This document shows positions 10,745 to 22,168 of a stretch of DNA of 64,000 nt, one piece after another (the stretch's first letter is position 1; each line of letters begins with the position of its first letter). The stretch covers positions 62,001-126,000 of the forward strand of contig NZ_JADEWN010000006.1 of NCBI RefSeq assembly GCF_015207655.1, given 5' to 3'. Source of the DNA: Gloeocapsopsis crepidinum LEGE 06123 (GTDB taxonomy: Bacteria > Cyanobacteriota > Cyanobacteriia > Cyanobacteriales > Chroococcidiopsidaceae). Made by a program: the position numbers and the translations under genes. A model generated the notes under the pieces. It ran no database searches. It saw only the letters and a list, made by a program, of their open reading frames with translations, and was not told the DNA's origin.

Positions 10745-11827
10745 TCATTGGGCTAATTGAGTAGACATAGGTGTGTTTTGTAATGTAATAGAATGCCTTT
10801 GCCGCATTAATTCTGTAGACCAACGAATACTAAGATATTCTCTCGCTAAGCGTCTGATATAACGAGTTCTTCTAACTTTAAAATAGATTAGACCTTCCCA
10901 GTATTCCATCGTATTAACTAAATTTTTGTCTCGACAAATTGACCAAATTCTGACAGCTTCATCAGTAGATTTGACATATGTTGACCATTGCGTTGCCAAC
11001 CAGAAATAAAGTCCTGCGATTAGATAGCGGCGATGCTCATTGAGCAATTGTGCTTTAGCAAGCATTGTATAGACGTCTGCAATGAGTTGTTCATTAGAAA
11101 GCAGGTATTCGGCTGTAATTCCTTTTTTACCAATAGAATCTCTATGTTTTACAGGCATTCGCCAAAAGCAATCAGGTTGAGAAAACCTTTTGTACTTTAA
11201 TCCTTTAATTAATGCTCGGACATGAAATTCCCAATCTTGCCAAATAATCAAACTTTCGTCCCACGGTTCTAATCTTTGCAGTGCCGCTTTTCTCCAAATA
11301 GGACTAGTTGTTTGCCAAGGAACATCCAAGGATAAAAATCGATCGAGATCGTTTTCTGGCTCTTGAGTTTCGCGATTCCAAAGCAACGCTTCATCTCCTG
11401 GTAGTTCGCAGAACACTTGACAAGGAAAAACCCCAAAGTCTAAATCAGGGCGATCGCGCATAGTTGCAACACGTTTTTCTAAACAGTGTGGCGCTAAACA
11501 ATCATCTGAATCAAGAAAAATGATATAATCACCAGTTGCCTGAGCAACTCCTTGATTACGAGACGCAGGAGCACCAGGATGACCTTGAGTACGTTTGATG
11601 AAACGAATACGCGGATCTGCTTGTGACAATGCCAACATTTGTGTTTCTGTTTCGTCTGTTGAGCCATCGTCAACGACAAGAACTTCCCAGTTTTCGTAGG
11701 TTTGTTCGCGCACAGATTTGATTGTTTCTAATAACAGTAAGTAGCGATTTTTTGTAGGGATGACAATAGAAACTTTGGATGAACCGAGATGATTTTGTTC
11801 TATTTGATTGTTCCCATTAAGACTCAT
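10745..11827 (-). CDS. Glycosyltransferase family 2
   Basis: VSIVIPTKNRYLLLLETIKSVREQTYENWEVLVVDDGSTDET...FLDSDD. Confidence 0.92.
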   Translation of the reverse strand: MSLNGNNQIEQNHLGSSKVSIVIPTKNRYLLLLETIKSVREQTYENWEVLVVDDGSTDETETQMLALSQADPRIRFIKRTQGHPGAPASRNQGVAQATGDYIIFLDSDDCLAPHCLEKRVATMRDRPDLDFGVFPCQVFCELPGDEALLWNRETQEPENDLDRFLSLDVPWQTTSPIWRKAALQRLEPWDESLIIWQDWEFHVRALIKGLKYKRFSQPDCFWRMPVKHRDSIGKKGITAEYLLSNEQLIADVYTMLAKAQLLNEHRRYLIAGLYFWLATQWSTYVKSTDEAVRIWSICRDKNLVNTMEYWEGLIYFKVRRTRYIRRLAREYLSIRWSTELMRQRHSITLQNTPMSTQLAQ

Positions 11828-11937
11828 TGGATTAGTTACTCTTTTGTCGTAAATAGTGATGGGAGTCTAAATAGTAGTGTTGTGTAACGCAACAGCAATA
11901 GGGTTAAACAATGCCAAGCATTTGGAGTACGATTTTG

Positions 11938-13788
11938 TTATCCCGCTTGACTGTATTCATGCTGCATTTGATGATACTTCCAAAGTTCGCCACGTTGCTC
12001 GAGTAGTTCTTGATATCCTCCCTGTTCAATGATGCGACCTTGCTCTAGAACAACAACTTTGTCAGCACGAACAATTGTTGATAGGCGATGTGCGATCGCA
12101 ATTACTGTTCTGCCCACAGCTAACTTCTCTAACGACTGTTGAATTAAGCGCTCTGATACCGAGTCTAAGGCACTTGTTGCTTCATCGAGGATTAAAATTT
12201 CTGGGTTACGCAGCAGGGCACGGGCGATCGCAATTCGCTGACGTTGTCCTCCTGATAAGCGGACTCCGCGATCGCCTAACTGCGTATCAAACCCCTGTGG
12301 TAGATCCTGAATAAACTCCAACGCATTCGCAAGTTTTGCTGCCTCAATGACTACTGCATCATCTACATCTTCTAATGCATAAGCAATGTTGTCTCGCACA
12401 GAAGTATTAAAGATATAAGTGTCTTGACTGACAACAGCTAGCTTATTACGAAATGAGTAGACATTAAATTCGCGTAGATTGACACCATCAATTAACACCT
12501 TACCCTGAGTAGGATCGTAAAATCTAGGAATTAGATCGGCTAAAGTACTTTTGCCAGCACCTGATGCTCCTACTAATGCTGTCATCTTGCCTTTTTCAAT
12601 CGTTAAATTAATGTTGTGTAAGACAATTTCCTCTGAGTCATAACCAAAATTTACTCCAACAAACTCAATTTTTTGCTTCAAGCCAATAAATTTTTTGTTG
12701 CCGTTATAAAATAAGGGTTTATTGTCTACGCGAAGTAATTCTTTAATATTGCTGAACGATCCTTGACAATTGCTTAACTGTACTCTTGCCCCATCAATTT
12801 GGCGCCGCAAAGGCATAATTCGGAGTAAAACAAACAGAAACGTTAGTAGTGAGGAGACTTGTAATTGTCCGTTAGGAATTAAAACTGTAAATGCTAGCAG
12901 CAGCATTCCCACTAAAATTGCTGTTGCTACTCCTTCTGAAAGTGGTTCAATGAGTGATGAGATTGAGACGGCTTTAGTAGTGGCTTTGAGAAAGTTAGAA
13001 TTAGCCTCGTCAAATCTTTTTCTTTCAAAGTTGTATGCTGCGAAAGCTTGAACGGTACGAACTCCATGAATATATTCAAGCGAAATTGTTGTATACCACT
13101 TTGCGGCTCTTGTTTTTTCAAAACTTGCTTCTCGTACGCGCCCTAAGAGCGATGAAATTCCTACTGATATTAAACTAAAGAGCAAGATAGAAACAATCGT
13201 CAGTTGCCAAGACAACAAGAGCATAGAAATAATGTAGACGAATAATATAGTAAATTTTGTCAGAATGACTGAGACAAAATTAAATGCCTGCATGATCTGC
13301 ATGATCTCAGTGGTAATGCTGTGTACTAATCCTCCTGATCTTGTCTTAGCAAAGTACCGCAAGCTTAACGATTGAAATAATTCAAATACTCGCTTTCGTA
13401 GAAAATAAACTAATTTAAATTGTGTAATTTGCGTGTAAAGGCGACCTAAATAAGTAAAGAGCGATCGCACTAAAGTTGTTAATAATATTAAGGCACATAC
13501 TCGATAAATTCGCTCAGATGCTGGAGCATTCACTCCCAAAACCCAAATGTCAAACCACTCGATTCCAGTACGAATTGGTTGGGCATCTGGATTTGTTAAA
13601 TTTTGGAGAAATGAAAGAATAAATCCTACTCCAATACCTTCAAATATGGCAGCAATTATAGTAAAGACAATAGCTAGAATTGCAATACCCCGAAAATTAC
13701 GAAATTCTCTAATTAGAAAGTAGTTCTCTTGCCAAATTTTTGTAGCACTTAACAAATTGCGGAATGATAGCGAAATTTTAGAGTTCAT
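11938..13788 (-). CDS. ABC transporter, fused permease/ATPase (HepA/MsbA-like exporter)
   Basis: Transmembrane N-terminus; Walker A VGASGAGKSTL, signature LSGGQRQRIAIARALL, Walker B ILILDEATSALD. Confidence 0.9.
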   Translation of the reverse strand: MNSKISLSFRNLLSATKIWQENYFLIREFRNFRGIAILAIVFTIIAAIFEGIGVGFILSFLQNLTNPDAQPIRTGIEWFDIWVLGVNAPASERIYRVCALILLTTLVRSLFTYLGRLYTQITQFKLVYFLRKRVFELFQSLSLRYFAKTRSGGLVHSITTEIMQIMQAFNFVSVILTKFTILFVYIISMLLLSWQLTIVSILLFSLISVGISSLLGRVREASFEKTRAAKWYTTISLEYIHGVRTVQAFAAYNFERKRFDEANSNFLKATTKAVSISSLIEPLSEGVATAILVGMLLLAFTVLIPNGQLQVSSLLTFLFVLLRIMPLRRQIDGARVQLSNCQGSFSNIKELLRVDNKPLFYNGNKKFIGLKQKIEFVGVNFGYDSEEIVLHNINLTIEKGKMTALVGASGAGKSTLADLIPRFYDPTQGKVLIDGVNLREFNVYSFRNKLAVVSQDTYIFNTSVRDNIAYALEDVDDAVVIEAAKLANALEFIQDLPQGFDTQLGDRGVRLSGGQRQRIAIARALLRNPEILILDEATSALDSVSERLIQQSLEKLAVGRTVIAIAHRLSTIVRADKVVVLEQGRIIEQGGYQELLEQRGELWKYHQMQHEYSQAG

Positions 13789-14676
13789 TACTTATAAGAT
13801 CTGCAGCAGTATGAGTAAGTGTATGGCAGATATAGTCGCCATTCAGACTAGGTAAGTAGAAGTGAGCACTACAATAACATTTTTTGTTGACACTACATTC
13901 TTTGTTAGAAGTCGCAGTTACATAAAAAATTAAGCAAGTACTTTCGTTAACATCGTGCAGCTTTGGTTGGAGGCTAAGGCATAACAACTTCTTGAAACAC
14001 TCTAGTCGCAGCTATTTTTAACATTTTTTTAATTACAGACAATATATCATCGTTTAATATGAGCTGCAACGTATTATAATATACAAATATTTAAAGCAAA
14101 GTGTTATGGATAGCATTGCTGGAAGTTGTGCTGGCAAAGTTATTATGGAATATACTGTGCAGCTTAAAAATTGAGTGCCAAAGTGTATCAGTATCTCTAG
14201 GCTAGCTAGGAGTAATACGCCACAGTAAACCTCAGCAAGTACATACACAAACTAAAACCAACTGAGACGTCGAAAGTACGGTCAAAATCTATCTCTTGCA
14301 TATGTTTTTACCAAAAATTATTTAGCTCTTTTTAGAGTGACAGCTAGAAAAAGTATGACTTTTTCCGATAAAAAATAGTTCATTCACTGAGAATGCTGTC
14401 AAAAGCTAGATGGTGGTTCAAATACATCAATAGCCGCTTTCACGGGAAGCATTTCTAAAAATTGAATTTACTAGTAAGAACTGATTTGCGGCTATGATTC
14501 TGATAAGTAGAAGTTTAACATAATGATATTTCTAGTAGTTTAGTCATCAAAGTAATGTATTGGAAACAACAAAAGAAGTATTTTGTATGTAGAATATCAG
14601 ACTTTTTGCAAAGTTCCCTGATTGTCAGCAGGTTATGTTGTTCCATTCTTAAATCAAAGATGCCAGGAATCGTGCA

Positions 14677-15771
14677 ATGGCTAAAGTTCGTCTAGAGAAT
14701 ATTAAACGCAAGTTCAACAATGTAACTGCGATAGAAAATATTACTTTTGAAATTCCTGATGGACAATTTTGGGTTCTTGTTGGACCATCAGGTTGTGGTA
14801 AATCAACAATTCTGAGAACGATCGCAGGGTTAGAAACAGCAACAAGTGGAAACCTATACATCGGGGATCTTCTTGTAAATAACGTTCCAGCGCGACAGCG
14901 GGATGTTGCTATGGTTTTTCAAAATTATGCACTTTACCCACACATGAGTGTTGCCCAAAACATTGCGTTTGGGTTACAGATGCGAAAAGTTGACTCAAAA
15001 GTGATTCAACAAAGAGTAGAAACAGTTGCGCGATCGCTTGCACTTGAACATCTTCTAGAACGTAAACCCAAACAATTATCTGGGGGACAGCAACAACGCG
15101 TCGCATTAGGAAGAGCGATCGCCCGCGAAGCACAAGTATTTTTATTAGATGAACCTTTATCAAACTTGGATGCGCAGCTACGTGACGATACCCGTGCAGA
15201 GTTAAAACAGTTGCATCACAATTTAGGTATTACGACAATTTATGTCACCCACGATCAAGTTGAAGCGATGACTTTAGCAGATCGCATCGTTATCCTCAAT
15301 CAGGGAAGAATTCAACAAATTGGAGAGCCACAAAGCGTTTATGCTAAACCTGCTAACCGGATGGTGGCAACTTTCTTAGGCAATCCGCCAATGAATATTT
15401 TGCCTGCAAAGTACAAAAATGGCAACTTTTTGGTAGAGAGTCAGGTTATTTCATGTCCGATGAGAATTCGTGACGTATTGCGTTTATCCGAAGGACAAGT
15501 TGTGGATTTAGGGATTCGTCCAGAGGATTTGTTTATTAATGAATCGCAAAACGAAGAAATTGCAGCCTTAACAGTTGAAGTCAAACTTGTAGAACCTTTG
15601 GGAAGAGAAACTTTAATTCGTGCTGGTTTACCCAGTTCGAGTGTGCAAGTCAATATTCAACAGGCGGGTGTTATGCGTTTGCATCTGGGAGATCGCATTT
15701 CACTAGGGCTTGATTTAGAACAGCTATTTATCTTCAACTCGACGACAGGCGATCGCTTGTATCCGTGTTAG
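14677..15771 (+). CDS. ABC transporter ATP-binding protein (UgpC/MalK type)
   Basis: VGPSGCGKSTILRTIAGLE, LSGGQQQRVALGRAIAREAQVFLLDEPLSNLDAQLR, C-terminal TOBE-like region (LGIRPEDL). Confidence 0.9.
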   Translation: MAKVRLENIKRKFNNVTAIENITFEIPDGQFWVLVGPSGCGKSTILRTIAGLETATSGNLYIGDLLVNNVPARQRDVAMVFQNYALYPHMSVAQNIAFGLQMRKVDSKVIQQRVETVARSLALEHLLERKPKQLSGGQQQRVALGRAIAREAQVFLLDEPLSNLDAQLRDDTRAELKQLHHNLGITTIYVTHDQVEAMTLADRIVILNQGRIQQIGEPQSVYAKPANRMVATFLGNPPMNILPAKYKNGNFLVESQVISCPMRIRDVLRLSEGQVVDLGIRPEDLFINESQNEEIAALTVEVKLVEPLGRETLIRAGLPSSSVQVNIQQAGVMRLHLGDRISLGLDLEQLFIFNSTTGDRLYPC

Positions 15772-16229
15772 TTTGCTTCTAGTAACTTTTCCATACGGAT
15801 GAGGTATTCATCCTGTGCTATTGGCTTGTAACCCAGCCTTTGATATAGTTTTTGAGCAGGATTTTCTTTGAATACGCTCAAGTAGATGCGTTGTAGGTTC
15901 TTTGTTCTAGCGATGTTTTCTATGTGTTGTAGCAAGGTTGTGCCGTATCCTTTACCACGAAATGATGCTACAAGCTGAATAGTGTGGATATATAAGTACT
16001 CGCTTGCCTCTCGAATCGCAAAAAAACCAATGAGGTCGTGGTTACGATACACCATTGTGTATCTTTCTGGAAAGCACGGTTCTTGTTGGTGAAGTTCCTC
16101 GTCCCAGCCGATGGTACGACTTATCATTAGATAAAAATTATCTCTGGTTAGTGACCGGATAAATGAGCCATGTATTTGTGGATTGCAAGAAGTAATAGTA
16201 AGTTGTGAATCTAAGGAATTGGCAGGCAT
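15768..16229 (-). CDS. GNAT family N-acetyltransferase
   Basis: LVASFRGKGYGTTLLQHIENIAR acetyl-CoA binding motif; LSVFKENPAQKLYQRLGY. Confidence 0.85.
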   Translation of the reverse strand: MPANSLDSQLTITSCNPQIHGSFIRSLTRDNFYLMISRTIGWDEELHQQEPCFPERYTMVYRNHDLIGFFAIREASEYLYIHTIQLVASFRGKGYGTTLLQHIENIARTKNLQRIYLSVFKENPAQKLYQRLGYKPIAQDEYLIRMEKLLEAN

Positions 16230-16252
16230 TGCAATTGCCTCTTACATATTCT

Positions 16253-17317
16253 TCAAACTAGATTTTTTTCTTTCAACTTCTCCTGTAACTGATTTGGCGC
16301 AAATGCACCGTGTTCGGTAATGATTGCTGTAATTAAATCTGCAGGAGTGACATCAAAAGCAGGATTGTAAAACTCAACTCCTTCGGGAGTAATTATAGTC
16401 TCACCAATTGCATAAACTTCACTTGCATCGCGTTCTTCAATCGGAATTTCATCACCACTTGTTAAGGAAAAATCAATCGTCGAGAGGGGAGCCGCAACAA
16501 AGAAAGGAACATTATGCGCTTGAGCAACAATTGCTAAACTGTATGTGCCAATTTTATTCGCAGTGTCTCCATTGGCAGCAATGCGATCTGCACCAACAAC
16601 AACCGCATGAATTAATCCTTGTTGCATACAGTGTGCTGCCATATTATCAGTAATTAAGGTGACAGGAATTCCTTCTTGAACGCATTCCCATGCAGTCAAT
16701 TTTGCGCCTTGTAAACGGGGACGAGTTTCATCAGCATAAACTCTGGCTAGTCTCTCTTTTGCCCAAGCACAACGTATTATCCCTAAGGCTGTACCGTAGC
16801 CTGCTGTTGCTAAAGCACCCGCGTTGCAGTGTGTCAGAATATTGAGTTTTTCTGGAGTCGAAGGTAAAACTTCTAAACCGCGATCGCCAATTGCTTGACA
16901 AGTTTGCAAGTCTTCAGCATTGATCGTTTGCGCAGTATGGAGTAAAGCTTGTTTAATTTGTTCAACTGATCCCAGCATTTCATATGCCGTTTTCAACATC
17001 CGTGCGATCGCCCAAAACAAGTTAACAGCCGTAGGACGTGTCGCGCGGAGCATCACAGCAATTTCCTCAAGCTGATGTAGAAATTCTTCGCGATTTTGAG
17101 TTGAAATCTCACGCGCCCCAAGATACATGCCATAAGCAGCAGCAACGCCAATTGCGGGTGCACCCCGCACAATCATGGTTTTAATTGCCTGTACCATATC
17201 TTCGCAGCGGTGAATCTCGACGAATGCATACTCGTGGGGTAGCCGAGTTTGATCGATTAGCAAGACTGAGTTTTCATACCAAACAACGGGAAAAACCTGA
17301 GAGGGGCAGGGGGACAT
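16253..17317 (-). CDS. mtnA: S-methyl-5-thioribose-1-phosphate isomerase
   Basis: [76 protein letters not shown]. Probable start at 17317 ([16 protein letters not shown]); an upstream in-frame start is possible. Confidence 0.9.
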   Translation of the reverse strand: MSPCPSQVFPVVWYENSVLLIDQTRLPHEYAFVEIHRCEDMVQAIKTMIVRGAPAIGVAAAYGMYLGAREISTQNREEFLHQLEEIAVMLRATRPTAVNLFWAIARMLKTAYEMLGSVEQIKQALLHTAQTINAEDLQTCQAIGDRGLEVLPSTPEKLNILTHCNAGALATAGYGTALGIIRCAWAKERLARVYADETRPRLQGAKLTAWECVQEGIPVTLITDNMAAHCMQQGLIHAVVVGADRIAANGDTANKIGTYSLAIVAQAHNVPFFVAAPLSTIDFSLTSGDEIPIEERDASEVYAIGETIITPEGVEFYNPAFDVTPADLITAIITEHGAFAPNQLQEKLKEKNLV

Positions 17318-17407
17318 AGTTAGAGGCTCGCAAGGGCAAGGGGAAAGAATAGAAAGCGACTGTTTGAAGTTTGTACGGGCGCACAAGTGTACGCCCATAA
17401 ACCTGAT

Positions 17408-19315
17408 TTAGCTTACAGATGAAAGTGTTTTGTTAAAAAAGGCTTTTAACACTTCTTGCGCTATTTGGGGACTGGTTAGACCCAATTCTGCTTTGGATTG
17501 TTCCGGAGAAGCATGGTCCACCAAGACATCTGGCACGCCAAAACGCTTGACAGGTACAACAACATCGGCATCAAGTAATGCCTCCGCTACAGCCGAACCA
17601 AAGCCACCCATCAGACAACCTTCTTCTAAAGTGACAACACGTCCGATGTGTTGTGCCAATGGTAGAATCAATTCGGTGTCAAGCGGCTTGGCAAACCGAG
17701 CGTTGACGACTGTCGCTTGAATTCCATGTTCGCTAAGAATTTCAGCGATTTGCATGGCTGGGTAAACCGTTGAGCCAAATCCTAGCAGCAACACATCATC
17801 ACCATGGCGTAGAGTTTCGCCTTTGCCGATCTCGACTGGTTCCCACCCTTCTTCCATCAAAGGAACACCATAGCCGTTCCCGCGAGGATAACGCATCGCA
17901 ATTGGACCATCAGTGTGGTTCACTCCTGTGACAACCATCCGCTGCAACTCGGCTTCGTCTTTCGGTGCCATCAACACCATATTGGGTAAGCAACGCAAAT
18001 AAGCAATATCATACATTCCTTGATGCGTTGGACCATCTGCACCAACAATTCCCGCCCGATCCATGCAGAAAAATACAGGTAGGTTTTGGATGCACACATC
18101 GTGAACAATTTGGTCATAGCCGCGTTGCAAGAAAGTTGAGTAGATCGCGACAACGGGACGCATTCCCTCACAAGCCAAGCCTGCGGCTAAAGTCACAGCA
18201 TGTTGTTCTGCAATCCCAACATCAATATACTGGTGGGGCAGTTTTGCTTGTAGTTTGTCTAGCCCTGTACCTGTTGCCATTGCTGCTGTAATGCCGACAA
18301 TTTTGGGATTGTTTTCGGCGAGTTTTACCAAAGCGTGGGCAAAAACTTTGGAATATCCAGGAGGCTTAGGTTTACTAGAAGGAATTGCCTTACCTGTTGT
18401 CAGGTTAAAAGGTGACTGCGCGTGATAGCCTACTTGGTCTTGTTCAGCGATCGCATATCCTTTACCTTTAACAGTAGCAACGTGTACGAGTACTGGTCCT
18501 GCAATTTTATGGGCTTGCTTGAAGGTAGCAATCAGTTCTTCCAAGTTATGCCCATCAACAGGTCCCATGTAGGTAATGCCTAATTCTTCAAAGACAGCTC
18601 CTACTTTCGGTACTGCTAGCCGCTTCATGCCCTCTTTAAACCGTTCAAGTTCGGTTTCTAAAGAATCACCAACAAAAGGAATTTGTTTGACTTGTTCTTC
18701 TAAATTATCAGACAAAAACTGTACTGGCGGACTTAAACGCATTTTGTTTAAATGGCGCGAAATTGCACCTACATTGGGAGAAATCGACATTTCATTGTCG
18801 TTTAATACCACAAGCAGGTTTGTTTTCGGCAAGTGTCCTGCATGGTTAATCGCTTCTAACGCCATACCACCAGTCAAGGCACCGTCACCAATGACCGCGA
18901 CAACTTTAAATTTTTCGCCTTTTAAATCTCGCGCGAGTGCCATGCCCAAGGCAGCAGATATACTTGTGGAAGCATGACCCGCGCCAAAATGGTCGAACTT
19001 GTTCTCACAGCGCTTTAAATAGCCCGCTACACCGTCTTTTTGCCGCAATGTATGAAAGCGACTATAGCGACCAGTAATCAGTTTATGAGGATAGGCTTGG
19101 TGCCCTACATCCCAAATAACTTTATCGTGGTCGAGGTCTAAGGTTTGGTAAAGCGCTAATGTTAACTCCACCACACCTAATCCTGGTCCGAGGTGTCCGC
19201 CACTCGCCGCCACGGTTTGCAAATGCTTATCCCGAATTTGACGGGCGATCTGCTGCAGTTGGCGAATCGATAAGCCGTGCAACTGGTTAGGATGGGTGAT
19301 TTCACTCAGGTGCAT
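17408..19315 (-). CDS. dxs: 1-deoxy-D-xylulose-5-phosphate synthase
   Basis: 635 aa; [69 protein letters not shown]. Confidence 0.95.
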   Translation of the reverse strand: MHLSEITHPNQLHGLSIRQLQQIARQIRDKHLQTVAASGGHLGPGLGVVELTLALYQTLDLDHDKVIWDVGHQAYPHKLITGRYSRFHTLRQKDGVAGYLKRCENKFDHFGAGHASTSISAALGMALARDLKGEKFKVVAVIGDGALTGGMALEAINHAGHLPKTNLLVVLNDNEMSISPNVGAISRHLNKMRLSPPVQFLSDNLEEQVKQIPFVGDSLETELERFKEGMKRLAVPKVGAVFEELGITYMGPVDGHNLEELIATFKQAHKIAGPVLVHVATVKGKGYAIAEQDQVGYHAQSPFNLTTGKAIPSSKPKPPGYSKVFAHALVKLAENNPKIVGITAAMATGTGLDKLQAKLPHQYIDVGIAEQHAVTLAAGLACEGMRPVVAIYSTFLQRGYDQIVHDVCIQNLPVFFCMDRAGIVGADGPTHQGMYDIAYLRCLPNMVLMAPKDEAELQRMVVTGVNHTDGPIAMRYPRGNGYGVPLMEEGWEPVEIGKGETLRHGDDVLLLGFGSTVYPAMQIAEILSEHGIQATVVNARFAKPLDTELILPLAQHIGRVVTLEEGCLMGGFGSAVAEALLDADVVVPVKRFGVPDVLVDHASPEQSKAELGLTSPQIAQEVLKAFFNKTLSSVS

Positions 19316-20276
19316 ATTCGGGGTACTCTCTGGCTTTAATCTTTAATGATTGTCCCATTAAAAATCCTACCCAAACTTACTGAAATCTGGTACCGCTGAA
19401 GGTGAGCTATCTAGGAAGAGAAAACGCCACATATGATACTATTGCCTGCGATCGCCGTTTAAAATTATTTATTTTTATTCCTCAAACGGTATACACATAC
19501 CATTTGAGATCGTCATTACAACAAATCATCATTTTCCTTTGTCCTGCTCCACGGCAGTTTAACGCCACTTGTTACAACGGGTATCTTATCCGCAACAACG
19601 TAACTATGTATTGCTCTACTAGTAAAACTTTTCCAGAGTTTTGCTCTAAATTTCTTACCTTATTTTGATAATTCAATTGACTTAACGTAAATTCGAGCAA
19701 CAGCTTGGCTGCTTGCCAACCACTAGACACTGGCGTATATTTCAACCACTCAGCTCTTTTTCATCGAACTGACATTAAAGTCATAATTTGCTTGTCTTTC
19801 ACTAAGTAAATTAATGAATTTTATAATACTTCGTGCTGTTGCAGCGAACTTTGTATTTTTGCTGTAATCTACCATTTATAAAGAAAATTCAGTCTTTATA
19901 GTCAAACTATTAATGTATTATTCAACACCTGTTAGCTCTTGATAACAGCGCAGCACAAGAATTTTCTTTCCTAGTTACTATGAATTTACTAAATCAACAT
20001 ATCTGATAAAAATAACTCGCTAGTGCAAGATTTCTTAACAAAGAAACACTTTGCGCGTACCGATAACTGTAATTCGGTAAAATAAATAAACAAAGCTAAT
20101 AGAACTGTTACTTCTAATTTGGATATTTTAAATCTTTAAAAGATATACTAGTAGTAACTTCCTGTTTTTCATCAGACTTAGGTTCAGCAATAATACTGAG
20201 TTTATAATTGCAAAAAGACTTATAATAAGTATAAAATTTAGCATACTGTTACAAAAAATAACCAACTCTTTATCCA

Positions 20277-21143
20277 ATGCTCAGACGCCTTAAGAAGTTT
20301 AGTCAACGTCTTCAGCGAGAATTGTCGGTCATTCAGCCAGAGATAACTGGAATGATTAACGATCGTCAAGAGTATATACGTCAACCACGGAATCATTTCA
20401 CCCAGCAAGGCTATGAAGTTATTCCTGAGTTTTTGGATAAACAAGAGTGCGATCGCTTAATTAAGGTTGCAGATTCTTATATCAATAATCACAGCTATCT
20501 TATTGCTGGAGACTGCTATTTACTTTGTCGCAAAGATATTCATGATGTAGATTTGGACGTTCAACAGATCATGAATGCCCAAGAAATTGATGATAAACTT
20601 GCACAACTGTTCAGTTCACACATCATTGAAGATATCTTTGAAGCGCGCATTGGCGAACCTGTTTTGCTGCGAAATATCTCAATCAAGATTGACAATCCCG
20701 ATACCACCTCAAAGCGAGGCTATCATACTGATTGCGTAACTAAGACAGTTTACAAAGTCTTTATTTATCTCACTGACGTTAATGAATATGGCGATGGACC
20801 ATACACTGTGATTCCTGGCTCTCATCTTCATACCTACAGAAGACTCATTAATTATTGCTATGGTTGGATCAAGCAAGTACTATATGCATCCAAAAATAGC
20901 CGCAATTATAAAGAAGATATTCAACTTTTATATAACGACAAACAAGCTGTTCCGCTGTTTGGCAAAGCAGGAACAATGGTTATATCCAATCAACAGTTAG
21001 TACATAAAGGATGGCATCAGCAAGACAAGAGTAAAAGATATGCCTTAGTTTGCTATGTCATCCCTGCAAAAGACTATCACGGTCAACGCTTTTCTTTTGG
21101 TAGAAGTGCATTACAAAAAAGTGTGGAGATTGTTAGTCGTTAG
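20277..21143 (+). CDS. Phytanoyl-CoA dioxygenase-like (PhyH) family protein
   Basis: Fe(II)/2OG-dioxygenase-like layout: GYHTDCVTK (HxD), DGPYTVIPGSHLHTYR, distal QQLVHKGWHQ. Confidence 0.7.
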   Translation: MLRRLKKFSQRLQRELSVIQPEITGMINDRQEYIRQPRNHFTQQGYEVIPEFLDKQECDRLIKVADSYINNHSYLIAGDCYLLCRKDIHDVDLDVQQIMNAQEIDDKLAQLFSSHIIEDIFEARIGEPVLLRNISIKIDNPDTTSKRGYHTDCVTKTVYKVFIYLTDVNEYGDGPYTVIPGSHLHTYRRLINYCYGWIKQVLYASKNSRNYKEDIQLLYNDKQAVPLFGKAGTMVISNQQLVHKGWHQQDKSKRYALVCYVIPAKDYHGQRFSFGRSALQKSVEIVSR

Positions 21144-21168
21144 TGGTTAGTGGTGAGCATGAATCACA

Positions 21169-21263
21169 GATAGCCTACGACTGAAGTCGAGGCTATCCAA
21201 GCAAAGTGTACCTTCGTACACTCAAAACTTACTTGATTAGCAGTAAGTCCACATAGGTGGACT
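21169..21263 (+). repeat. Composite three-hairpin dispersed element, copy 1 (hairpins A, B, C)
   Basis: A: gatagcct-a-cgact-ga-agtcg-aggctatc (21169-21197). B: agtgtac-cttc-gtacact (21205-21222). C: agtccac-atag-gtggact (21246-21263). Confidence 0.75.
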
Positions 21264-21427
21264 TTGTTTATCTAGCTAGCGCATTCACGCAGGATGTCTA
21301 CTAATCAACCGGACTTGATATTATTGTGCTTAGCATCCAGTAACTAGTAACTAGCCACTAGCAACTCAAGCACAGCCTGATTATTCAACTGAAAATGACA
21401 TTACTACTCACTTGAGAGCGTGCAATA

Positions 21428-22168
21428 CTAAGTTTGTGTTAATCGACTAACTAAAGCCTTGCCAGCAAACTTAGGCAAAGCTGACATCCGCCGCCAACGC
21501 CAAGGTTCCTGATACAAGCGATACAGCCACTCCAAATGATTATTTCCTAACCAAGCTGGCGCTCTAGACTTCACCCCCGCCCAAATGTCAAAGCTACCTC
21601 CCACACCAATCCAAGTTGCTTGAGGGCATAAATGACGATTTTGGGCAATCCATAATTCTTGACGCGGCACTCCAAGTCCTACTAAAATCAAGCTCGGTTG
21701 CAATGTCTGCAACATTTGCTTTAATTTTTCAACTTCAGTTGCTGATAAATAGCCATGCTCTGTGCCAGCTATGTGCAGATGTGGCGATCGCTGTTGCCAA
21801 TTTTTCGCGGCTTGGGCAGCTACTCCTGGAGAACCTCCATAGAAAAACACCGGATAAGACGTTGGTGTTTGTCCGATACTATCTAACAGTAGCTCTGCAA
21901 GCTCAATGCCTGGACACCGCTGGATGCGTTTGCCACGAAGTAGCATATATAAGACAATTCCAGCACCATCAGGAATAACTAACTCGGCTTGTTGAATTGC
22001 TTGAGCTAAAGCAGTATGCTGCTCTGCTTGCATCGTCATTTCTGCATTTAGCGTGATCACATGAGTGCCAATTTCTTGTTTGAGGCGCGATCGCAACCAA
22101 CTCACATAGTCATCCATCAGATGAACTGGCAACCCGAGTACAGAATCTAACAGTGCTGCCTCAGACAT
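21428..22168 (-). CDS. WecB/TagA/CpsF family glycosyltransferase
   Basis: ADLVIPDGAGIV-like (AELVIPDGAGIVLYMLLRG), FFYGGSPGVAAQAAKN, LVGLGVPRQELWIAQNRH, GVGGSFDIWAG. Confidence 0.92.
   Translation of the reverse strand: MSEAALLDSVLGLPVHLMDDYVSWLRSRLKQEIGTHVITLNAEMTMQAEQHTALAQAIQQAELVIPDGAGIVLYMLLRGKRIQRCPGIELAELLLDSIGQTPTSYPVFFYGGSPGVAAQAAKNWQQRSPHLHIAGTEHGYLSATEVEKLKQMLQTLQPSLILVGLGVPRQELWIAQNRHLCPQATWIGVGGSFDIWAGVKSRAPAWLGNNHLEWLYRLYQEPWRWRRMSALPKFAGKALVSRLTQT

Noticed and set aside
18576-18977. 133-aa plus-strand ORF antisense to dxs
   Set aside because: Composition mirrors the dxs coding frame and no family is recognisable. The same reasoning applies to antisense ORFs at 3195-3497, 12075-12314, 30084-30299, 38170-38568 and 62356-62634.
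19402-19668. 88-aa ORF upstream of dxs
   Set aside because: No SD, unusual composition and no recognisable family; it lies in an AT-rich intergenic stretch.
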